Under the pieces are notes generated by a model. It did not search any database, was not told the origin of the DNA, and saw only the letters and a program-made list of their open reading frames with translations. From Neisseriaceae bacterium (GTDB taxonomy: Bacteria; Pseudomonadota; Gammaproteobacteria; Burkholderiales; Neisseriaceae), in assembly GCA_017446355.1 (NCBI GenBank), contig JAFSQZ010000042.1:1-5823 (forward strand): a stretch of DNA of 5,823 nucleotides, read 5' to 3'. Position numbers and translations under genes: made by a program. Positions 1 through 4,862 of the stretch are shown in pieces (the first letter of the stretch is position 1; every line of letters begins with the position of its first letter).

Positions 1-530
1 ATGTAGACACCACCAATATTTTATTTATTTGTGGTGGAGCCTTTGCAGGTTTAGAACGCGTGATTCGTCAACGCACCGAACAAGGCGGTATTGGTTTTGG
101 CGCACAAGTTCACAGCAAAGAAGAAAACATTGATATTGGTGAAGTATTCAGCGAAGTTGAACCAGAAGACTTAATTAAATTCGGTTTAATTCCCGAACTG
201 ATTGGTCGTCTACCCGTTATTGCCACTTTAGAACAACTAGACGAAGATGCCTTAATCAATATTTTAACCGAACCTAAAAACGCTTTGACCAAACAGTTTC
301 AAGCCTTGTTTGCAATGGAAAATGTAACACTTACTTTTGAACCTGACGCACTCAAAGCCATTGCCAAACAAGCCATTAAACGCAAAACAGGCGCACGTGG
401 ACTACGTTCCATTGTTGAACGTGCCTTATTAGACATTATGTATCAACTACCCGACTTAAAAGACGTAAAAGAAGTCATTATTCACGAAGCAGTGATCACC
501 CAAAACGAAACACCGAAATTGATACATTAA
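1..530 (+). CDS. clpX: ClpX, ATPase subunit of the ClpXP protease (C-terminal part, 5' end outside window)
   Basis: ClpX is the hexameric AAA+ unfoldase that recognises tagged cytoplasmic proteins and threads them into ClpP. The reading frame is open from base 3 and gives 175 residues before the TAA at 528-530. A GTG at 60 is an internal valine, not the start, because the upstream codons already read as ClpX (VDTTNILFICGGAFAGLE). Visible motifs are the IGF loop that docks on ClpP (90-98), the arginine finger in IGRLPV (Arg at 207-209), and the sensor-2 Arg in GARGLRS (396-398). The zinc-binding domain, Walker A and B motifs and pore loops must lie left of the window. The C-terminus stops shortly after the small domain and has a shorter tail than the E. 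coli protein. The gene downstream is an mltD homologue rather than the lon found in E. coli. The assignment is very secure from sequence similarity recalled along the whole visible length. Confidence 0.97.
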   Translation, partial: VDTTNILFICGGAFAGLERVIRQRTEQGGIGFGAQVHSKEENIDIGEVFSEVEPEDLIKFGLIPELIGRLPVIATLEQLDEDALINILTEPKNALTKQFQALFAMENVTLTFEPDALKAIAKQAIKRKTGARGLRSIVERALLDIMYQLPDLKDVKEVIIHEAVITQNETPKLIH

Positions 531-550
531 AACACCAATAAAAACCGCAT

Positions 551-665
551 TTCAGGCAGCCTAAACGCTTTACAATCTGCATCAAACCCAAGCATCAAGT
601 AAACATTTTTACCCATCGGCTCAAAACAACAAATAAAACAGATTTTGCAAAGCTGGCTGCCTGAA
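551..665. repeat. DUS-bounded imperfect inverted repeat in the clpX-mltD gap
   Basis: The left edge TTCAGGCAGCC (551-561) pairs perfectly with GGCTGCCTGAA (655-665). Pairing continues inward: GCTTT (567-571) with AAAGC (649-653), CAA (573-575) with TTG (645-647), and TCTG (576-579) with CAGA (639-642), interrupted by a small internal loop, one mismatch and a two-base bulge. Both outer arms are DUS cores in opposite orientation. About 59 AT-rich bases separate the arms. No simple hairpin terminator follows clpX, so this structure could serve as one, or it could be a small mobile or degenerate element. The pairing is read directly; the function is inferred. Confidence 0.6.
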
Positions 666-719
666 TATTGTTATCAACACCTTATATTAAAAAATTTGTT
701 TAACTTTGGCACTCATTTT

Positions 720-748
720 TTGACAAGCCATTATTGACCCATTAAGAT
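720..748 (+). promoter_or_regulatory. Predicted sigma70-type promoter of mltD
   Basis: TTGACA (720-725, six of six to consensus) and TAAGAT (743-748, four of six) are separated by 17 bases. Transcription would start near 755 and leave a leader of about 25 to 40 bases, depending on which ATG is used. No Shine-Dalgarno sequence is visible in this A-rich leader. Confidence 0.7.
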
Positions 749-779
749 TAACCGTTTTGCTTAAAAATACAACAACATA

Positions 780-3284
780 ATGATAATGAAATCAATGAAA
801 AAAATATTGGCAATCGCCATCAGCAGCTTATTTGCATTACCTACATTGGCCAACAACAAAACAAACACCTTGCCCAATACAACAGGCATAGGTATGATGC
901 GTTTACAAACATCAATCTTCACGCCCACCGCTGGTCTACACGGCAAAGACATTTGGTCAAACCTGCGCAACGACTTCCGTTTAGATGAAGTCAACACCAA
1001 TTTAGTACGTTCACACGAATACAAATTTTCCACCAATCAAGCCTATTTCAATCGCACCATCAATCGCAGCATTCCCTATATGTACCACATTGTCAATGAA
1101 GTACAAAAACGTGGAATGCCCGCAGAAATTGCCCTACTTCCTTTTATTGAAAGCGCGTTTGTTACCAAAGCACGTTCACACGTTGGTGCATCAGGCTTAT
1201 GGCAATTTATGCCCGCCACAGGTCGCCATTATGGTTTAGAGCAAACCGCGCTTTATGACGGTCGCCACGATATTTATGCCGCCACCAATGCAGCCTTAAA
1301 CTATTTAGAATATCTTTACGGCTTATTTGGCGACTGGTCTTTGGCATTAGCTGCTTACAACTGGGGCGAAGGTAATGTCAGTCGCGCCATTCGCAAAGCA
1401 CAAGAAAAAGGTTTACCACCCACTTATGAAAACCTCAATATGCCAGCTGAAACACGCAATTACGTTCCCAAATTATTGGCGGTACGTAATTTAGTAAACA
1501 ATCCCAAAGCCTTTGGTTTAAAACTGCCTGATGTTGCCAATAAACCCTATTTTAGAGAAGTTCAAGTCAAAGAACCAATAGACATTATGGCAGCTGCCTT
1601 TTTAGCAGGCATTCCAGAAAGCGAATTTTTAGCACTTAATCCCGCTTTTAAAACCCCAGTGTTTATTCCCAAAAGCAATAAACGCCGTATGTTATTACCC
1701 ATTCAGGCAGCCAATCAATTTGAACAAAACTACCGCAATGCTGACCTAAAAACCCTACTCTCCTGGGACGTATTCACACCCAGCACCACAATGGATTTAA
1801 ACACTTTGGCGGCGCAAACAGGCAGCACGGTAAGCGAACTCAAACGCTTAAATGGCATCACAGGCAACACCGTTGCCGCAGGACGCACCATTTTACTGAA
1901 CAAAAATTCAACAGTTTCACTAAACCTACCCTCATCAACACAAGTTGATACTGATTACACGCCAGACACTTATGTTGAACAAGCACCTGTTTTACTCCGC
2001 AAACCAATAGAAACGCCAAAATCATCTTCATTGGCTGCGCATATTGAACCCACTCAAAAAACAGCCCCCATCAACACCAAGCTGCCTGAAAAAAATGCGC
2101 AACAAATGGCATTAAAACCAGCAGAAACTCTTAACGTTGCACAACAAGATAATGTTCAAAATAATCAAGCACTTGCCAACCTAAACAACACTTCGCCTGT
2201 TCAAAAAACCGTTGCGCAAGTGGAAAACAAGCTGCCTGAAACCACTACACTTGCATCTGCTACACCTAACGCAAGTGTTAACAATGTTGAAAACGACACC
2301 ATTACACCTAAATCATTAGCCAGCAACACTGAAACCAACAATATACCTGAAAATATTCAGGCAGCCCAAAACACTGACCCTATTGATGAAGAAGAAGACG
2401 TATTATTGGCTCTGATTGAACGACAACAACGCAAAGCCGAAGCGTTTAATCTTGCCCACGCCACACTAGAAACTCAAATCACCACACCAAACCTTGTACA
2501 AAACACTGCACCACATTCTACAAAAGCCATAAAAGAAAAAACCATAAAAGAAACTGTTGAACAAAAAAACAGCAACACAAATTTAAGTAAAAACAATGTA
2601 AAAACAATAAATTACAAAGTTAGTGCAGGTGAAAATTTATCCACCATCGCACAAAAAAATGGTACGACCGTAACCGAACTCAAAGCCTTAAATCAACTCA
2701 AAAATGAGCAAATCCAACAAGGGCAAGTCCTGAAAATTGCACAAAACAAAAACAACAACAAACCCACGCATCATAAAGTAGCGTCAGGAGAAACCTTATT
2801 CAGCATTGCCAAGCAATACAATCTCAACATCAACGAATTGGCTGCGGCAAATGACATTAAAAAAGACGGCAACCTAAAAGCTGGACAAACGTTAAAAATA
2901 GCATTTTCCAAAGCAGACATCAAAACAGATAAAACCGATAAAGATAAAAAAGAAAAAGCCACTTCTGTTTATCAAGTCAAAAAAGGCGACACTTTGGACA
3001 GTATTGCCAAACGACACAATATGACGCAAAACGAATTAGCAACTTTAAACAACATTAAAGGCAGCAATATTCAAGCAGGACAAGAATTAAAAATTGTGTC
3101 CAGCAAAGCAGAAAAAAACAAAACAGCTGCTTCAAAAAAAGAAAAAGTCCCAGCCACCTATGAAGTCAAAAAAGGTGATACTTTGGACAGCATTGCCAAA
3201 CGCTATCAATTAGACGTAAACGATTTAAAACGTTTAAACAAAGGCAGTGGCATTAAAGCAGGACAAAAAATAAAACTGTCTTAA
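780..3284 (+). CDS. mltD: MltD-like membrane-bound-type lytic murein transglycosylase with multiple LysM repeats
   Basis: Predicted periplasmic enzyme that cleaves peptidoglycan between MurNAc and GlcNAc, leaving 1,6-anhydro-MurNAc ends. Residues 1-24 are a signal peptide ending PTLA, probably cut by signal peptidase I. There is no lipobox, and I find no cysteine anywhere in the protein, unlike the E. coli MltD lipoprotein. The SLT domain spans about 100-215: catalytic Glu124 in PFIESAF (codon 1149-1151), GLWQF at 139-143, AYN at 192-194, RNYVPK at 226-231. The MltD-type region 250-325 follows, then a degenerate LysM (about 328-374), a disordered Asn/Gln/Thr-rich linker (375-605) with one charged helical stretch (536-563), and four clear LysM repeats (610-654, 663-708, 729-774, 792-834). 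At 834 residues it is much longer than E. coli MltD (about 450). ATG 780 is used here; ATG 786 or 795 would give a more typical signal peptide (MKKILAIA), and no Shine-Dalgarno site decides between them. The gene has its own promoter and a DUS-pair terminator. Confidence 0.93.
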   Translation: MIMKSMKKILAIAISSLFALPTLANNKTNTLPNTTGIGMMRLQTSIFTPTAGLHGKDIWSNLRNDFRLDEVNTNLVRSHEYKFSTNQAYFNRTINRSIPYMYHIVNEVQKRGMPAEIALLPFIESAFVTKARSHVGASGLWQFMPATGRHYGLEQTALYDGRHDIYAATNAALNYLEYLYGLFGDWSLALAAYNWGEGNVSRAIRKAQEKGLPPTYENLNMPAETRNYVPKLLAVRNLVNNPKAFGLKLPDVANKPYFREVQVKEPIDIMAAAFLAGIPESEFLALNPAFKTPVFIPKSNKRRMLLPIQAANQFEQNYRNADLKTLLSWDVFTPSTTMDLNTLAAQTGSTVSELKRLNGITGNTVAAGRTILLNKNSTVSLNLPSSTQVDTDYTPDTYVEQAPVLLRKPIETPKSSSLAAHIEPTQKTAPINTKLPEKNAQQMALKPAETLNVAQQDNVQNNQALANLNNTSPVQKTVAQVENKLPETTTLASATPNASVNNVENDTITPKSLASNTETNNIPENIQAAQNTDPIDEEEDVLLALIERQQRKAEAFNLAHATLETQITTPNLVQNTAPHSTKAIKEKTIKETVEQKNSNTNLSKNNVKTINYKVSAGENLSTIAQKNGTTVTELKALNQLKNEQIQQGQVLKIAQNKNNNKPTHHKVASGETLFSIAKQYNLNINELAAANDIKKDGNLKAGQTLKIAFSKADIKTDKTDKDKKEKATSVYQVKKGDTLDSIAKRHNMTQNELATLNNIKGSNIQAGQELKIVSSKAEKNKTAASKKEKVPATYEVKKGDTLDSIAKRYQLDVNDLKRLNKGSGIKAGQKIKLS
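1702..1713 (-). repeat. DNA uptake sequence inside mltD
   Basis: The minus strand reads TGGCTGCCTGAA, one base off the 12-mer AGGCTGCCTGAA with the 10-base core intact. In mltD it is read as Ile-Gln-Ala-Ala (residues 308-311), within the conserved MltD-type region. DUS are recognised by the type IV pilus uptake machinery (ComP in Neisseria) and bias transformation towards related DNA. Confidence 0.85.
2079..2090 (+). repeat. DNA uptake sequence in the mltD linker
   Basis: AAGCTGCCTGAA, intact 10-base core at 2081-2090, read as Lys-Leu-Pro-Glu in the disordered linker (residues 434-437). Confidence 0.85.
2229..2240 (+). repeat. DNA uptake sequence in the mltD linker
   Basis: AAGCTGCCTGAA again, identical over 12 bases to the copy 150 bases upstream and in the same reading frame, giving a second Lys-Leu-Pro-Glu (residues 484-487). 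Confidence 0.85.
2356..2367 (-). repeat. DNA uptake sequence in the mltD linker
   Basis: Core TTCAGGCAGC at 2356-2365; the minus strand reads GGGCTGCCTGAA. It is read as Ile-Gln-Ala-Ala just before the acidic helix of the linker. Confidence 0.85.
2976..3203 (+). repeat. Near-identical direct repeats of LysM codons in mltD
   Basis: Two 39-base segments (2976-3014 and 3165-3203) differ at only four positions, all at third codon bases, and both encode VKKGDTLDSIAKR. They start the last two LysM repeats. The other LysM repeats are clearly more diverged, so this pair is either the most recent duplication or has been kept alike by gene conversion. Confidence 0.85.
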
Positions 3285-3299
3285 ATGCCTACTACAATA

Positions 3300-3326
3300 T
3301 TCAGGCAGCCCATCAAGCTGCCTGAA
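3300..3326 (+). terminator. DUS-pair terminator after mltD
   Basis: TTCAGGCAGC (3300-3309) and GCTGCCTGAA (3317-3326) form a perfect 10-bp stem with a 7-base loop, 15 bases after the mltD stop codon. A weak T-rich stretch (CTTTTATC) begins four bases after the stem. Paired inverted DUS acting as intrinsic terminators are well known in Neisseriaceae. The start codon of the next gene lies only 34 bases beyond. Confidence 0.8.
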
Positions 3327-3360
3327 AAACTTTTATCATTATCAAATTTAGGTATAACTG

Positions 3361-3873
3361 ATGAAACACTTTTTTCAATACTTGGGATTGTTTGTTTTCA
3401 TTTTTTCTTTTCCAACTTTTGTTGTTGCAGATAATGCTTTCAGGCTGCCTGAACAATGTTTATATGGCTTGTGGAAATCGGATAGGGAAAAAACTGTTGA
3501 ATACAATCTTCCTATTTGGCAACAAAAATGGGGCGATGCCATTCCCAAAGACGATCCACTTCCCATAAAACACAGGCTACAAATGATAAGTGATGTATTT
3601 GGACATATGGAATGGCAATTTACTCCTGATGGTGTTTTTACTACCAACATGCCTATATATAAAAATGCAAAAACAAAAGGACGCTATTCTATTGTTAAAG
3701 TAGAAAAAAATTTTTTTCATATTCACGGAATTGATGACCTAAATAAAGAAGGATCTAATATGAATATCTTCTTTGAAACACCTAATATTATTTGGGTAAA
3801 GATACGGCTTGGTCGAGAATATTTCCGCAGAATAACCCCCATACCTAAACAATGTGTTATGCCTAAAAAATAA
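3361..3873 (+). CDS. Exported protein of unknown function, possibly lipocalin-like
   Basis: I do not recognise this 170-residue protein with certainty. Residues 1-23 form a clear signal peptide (hydrophobic, phenylalanine-rich core, ending VVA before DNA), so it is predicted to be periplasmic or secreted. The mature part has exactly two cysteines, Cys33 near its start and Cys165 near its end, which could form a disulfide closing the chain. The pattern CLYGLWKSDREKT, followed by alternating hydrophobic and polar strands (MEWQFTPDGVF, GRYSIVKVE, NIIWVKI, REYFRRI), suggests a small beta-barrel of the lipocalin-like kind; this is an inference from pattern only. AGGT at 3350-3353 is a weak ribosome binding site. 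No convincing promoter fits between the mltD terminator and the start, so expression may depend on read-through. The gene is visibly more AT-rich than its neighbours (13 G+C in the 60 bases from 3661) and carries one DUS just after the signal peptide. Confidence 0.85.
   Translation: MKHFFQYLGLFVFIFSFPTFVVADNAFRLPEQCLYGLWKSDREKTVEYNLPIWQQKWGDAIPKDDPLPIKHRLQMISDVFGHMEWQFTPDGVFTTNMPIYKNAKTKGRYSIVKVEKNFFHIHGIDDLNKEGSNMNIFFETPNIIWVKIRLGREYFRRITPIPKQCVMPKK
3439..3453. repeat. Palindromic DNA uptake sequence in the exported-protein gene
   Basis: TTCAGGCTGCCTGAA carries a perfect sim-type 12-mer on the plus strand (3442-3453) and a king-type AGGCAGCCTGAA on the minus strand. It encodes Phe-Arg-Leu-Pro-Glu (residues 27-31), just after the predicted signal cleavage site, a position likely to tolerate imposed residues. 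Confidence 0.88.
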
Positions 3874-3876
3874 GTC

Positions 3877-3893
3877 TTTCAGGCAGCCTGAAA
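3877..3893 (+). terminator. Palindromic DUS terminator after the exported-protein gene
   Basis: TTTCAGGCAGCCTGAAA is an odd palindrome centred on the A at 3885, starting four bases after the stop codon. As RNA it folds into a short stem with a minimal loop. It contains a king-type 12-mer on the plus strand (3881-3892) and a sim-type 12-mer on the minus strand (3878-3889). No long T-run follows, so termination strength is uncertain. Confidence 0.65.
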
Positions 3894-3952
3894 ACGTAAA
3901 ATATTTGTAACGCAATAAAATAAACTAATGAAACAAAAAATTTTTCACAAAG

Positions 3953-4096
3953 TGAAACCTTTGCAAAACCCTACTTTGTACTATTCGTCATTTTGACCTT
4001 GAACGAAGTGAAAGGGAAAAATCTTTATCAAACAAAGAATAAGATTCTTCACTTTTCTGCGAAAAGTTCAGAATAATGAGTTTTGCAAAGGTTTCA
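3953..4096. mobile_element. MITE-like element with 17-bp terminal inverted repeats
   Basis: TGAAACCTTTGCAAAAC (3953-3969) and its exact complement GTTTTGCAAAGGTTTCA (4080-4096) bound 144 bases without coding capacity. Both ends are flanked by AAG (3950-3952 and 4097-4099), which could be a 3-bp target duplication, although three bases is weak evidence. The interior is itself an imperfect palindrome: CGTCATTTTGACCTTGAAC on the left resembles the complement of the right half (CTCATTATTCTGAAC), and AATCTT (4020-4025) faces AAGATT (4041-4046). A 7-bp hairpin ACTTTTC-TGC-GAAAAGT lies at 4051-4067. The ends resemble ACCTTTGCAAAA termini that I recall from IS5-family elements in Neisseria, so a parent insertion sequence of that family is a reasonable guess. 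It contains no DUS. Confidence 0.72.
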
Positions 4097-4127
4097 AAGC
4101 AATCATCTCAAACCGCAACAATCAACG

Positions 4128-4154
4128 TTTACAAAGACTTCAAAGTGTTATAAT
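4128..4154 (+). promoter_or_regulatory. Predicted extended -10 promoter of maf
   Basis: A perfect TATAAT (4149-4154) is preceded by TG at 4146-4147, giving the extended -10 pattern TGnTATAAT. TTTACA (4128-4133, five of six) stands 15 bases upstream, a short spacing that an extended -10 can tolerate. Transcription would start near 4161, leaving a leader of about 25 bases with a modest ribosome binding site, AAGTGAG (4174-4180). Confidence 0.75.
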
Positions 4155-4185
4155 GCCCAGCTTTGATTTCAATAAGTGAGCATCT

Positions 4186-4767
4186 ATGTATCCCCTGATT
4201 TTGGCTTCCACTTCAATTTTCAGGCAGCAACAATTAAGCAAACTTGGCATCACTTTTCAGGCAGCTGCGCCACAATACGATGAAACCCCACAAATAGGCG
4301 AAAGTGCGGAGCAAACTGCTTTGCGTTTAGCCATTGGCAAAGCACAATCACTCTCAAAAGATTATCCACAACACTTAATTATTGGTGCCGACCAAGTTGC
4401 GTTTTGCGATGGTCAACAATTGGGCAAACCAATGAATCTGGCAAATGCGGAAACCATGTTGAAAACTTTATCGGGTAAACGCATTCGTTTTTACAGTGCC
4501 GTGTGTTTATTGAATACTTTTTCAGGCAGCCTGAAAACCCATGTAGACGAAACTGTTGTACATATGCGCGTATTAAACGATGCACAAATTCAACGCTATT
4601 TAGCGCGTGAACCTGATGCCATTTATTGCGCAGGTGCTGCCAAAAGTGAAGGTTTAGGTGCGTTGTTATTAAATCGCATTGAAAGCACAGACCCCAATGC
4701 CTTGATTGGTTTGCCTATTTTTTGGCTCATCAGCGCGTTAATGGAAGAAGGTTTTCAGGTGATTTAA
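4186..4767 (+). CDS. maf: Maf family nucleotide pyrophosphatase, YceF subfamily
   Basis: Cytoplasmic house-cleaning enzyme. YceF-type Maf proteins hydrolyse 7-methyl-GTP to the monophosphate and pyrophosphate, whereas the related YhdE type acts on dTTP and UTP. The 193 residues match E. coli YceF (194) in length and nearly without gaps. Conserved parts are the LILASTS start with Arg13, YDETP (31-35), IIGADQV (65-71) with Asp69 and Gln70, GKP (80-82), CAGAAKSEG (148-156) and the end motif DPNALIGLP (169-177). The form CAGxxKSEG and the DPNxLxGLP ending point to YceF rather than YhdE; the substrate is inferred from that. The gene has its own promoter and is monocistronic, converging on mpl. Three DUS lie within it, each read in a different frame (FRQ, FQAA, SGSLK). 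It is unrelated to the neisserial 'maf' adhesin genes, which share only the name. Confidence 0.93.
   Translation: MYPLILASTSIFRQQQLSKLGITFQAAAPQYDETPQIGESAEQTALRLAIGKAQSLSKDYPQHLIIGADQVAFCDGQQLGKPMNLANAETMLKTLSGKRIRFYSAVCLLNTFSGSLKTHVDETVVHMRVLNDAQIQRYLAREPDAIYCAGAAKSEGLGALLLNRIESTDPNALIGLPIFWLISALMEEGFQVI
4219..4228 (-). repeat. DNA uptake sequence in maf, first copy
   Basis: Core TTCAGGCAGC, read as Phe-Arg-Gln including the conserved Arg13. With two preceding T bases it forms a 12-base direct repeat with the next copy, 37 bases downstream. Confidence 0.83.
4256..4265 (-). repeat. DNA uptake sequence in maf, second copy
   Basis: Core TTCAGGCAGC preceded by TT as in the first copy, but here read in another frame as Phe-Gln-Ala-Ala, just before the YDETP motif. 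Confidence 0.83.
4521..4535. repeat. Palindromic DNA uptake sequence in maf, third copy
   Basis: TTCAGGCAGCCTGAA contains both the sim-type (minus strand, 4521-4532) and king-type (plus strand, 4524-4535) 12-mers. It is read in a third frame as Ser-Gly-Ser-Leu-Lys, at the position where E. coli YceF has an NGHLQ loop of the same length. Confidence 0.87.
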
Positions 4768-4774
4768 CAGAAAA

Positions 4775-4819
4775 AAACGAAGAATCTCAACTAACTGTTG
4801 CATAAAAGATTCTTCGTTT
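4775..4819. terminator. Bidirectional intrinsic terminator between convergent maf and mpl
   Basis: AAACGAAGAATCT (4775-4787) and AGATTCTTCGTTT (4807-4819) form a perfect 13-bp stem. Inside it, CAAC (4788-4791) pairs with GTTG (4797-4800) around a 5-base loop, leaving CATAAA bulged. On the minus strand the stem is followed by a run of T (complement of A at 4771-4777), so it is a strong terminator for mpl. In the maf direction the T-stretch is short (GTTTGCTTT). Unlike the two terminators upstream, it contains no DUS. Confidence 0.85.
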
Positions 4820-4862
4820 GCTTTCAGCGTAACAAAAAGTAAATCAGCATTTTGCTTGGGTT

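Larger units (their letters stand above)
3874..4185. other. 312-base intergenic region between the exported-protein gene and maf
   Basis: This gap holds, in order, a palindromic DUS terminator, about 55 bases of AT-rich sequence with a small hairpin (TTTCAC/GTGAAA, 3943-3957), a 144-base inverted-repeat element, and the maf promoter and leader. I see no open reading frame with coding character and no RNA gene in it. Confidence 0.75.

Noticed and set aside
60..62. GTG as the start of the first gene
   Set aside because: The frame is open to the left edge and the upstream codons encode conserved ClpX residues.
643..652. TTTTGCAAAG matching part of the terminal repeat of the element at 3953-4096
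   Set aside because: Ten AT-rich bases match, but the rest of the 17-bp end does not, and the stretch is better explained as the inner arm of the local DUS-bounded inverted repeat.
761..1036. Minus-strand open frame overlapping the start of mltD
   Set aside because: It lies opposite the signal peptide and N-terminal codons of a well-supported gene and has no recognisable domain. The same applies to the antisense frames at 110-292, 2771-2962, 3375-3650 and 4379-4585.
2610..3284. Regularly spaced repeats at the 3' end of mltD, considered as a CRISPR-like or tandem DNA array
   Set aside because: The repeats are codons of LysM domains in an intact reading frame, with diverged sequence and no unique spacers.
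3311..3339. Possible promoter for the exported-protein gene with TATCAT at 3334-3339
   Set aside because: The -10 is acceptable, but no -35-like hexamer stands at a suitable distance and the site abuts the terminator stem, so I did not annotate it.
3953..4096. Correia repeat enclosed element
   Set aside because: The ends do not show the TATAGTGGATTAAA-type terminus of Correia elements.
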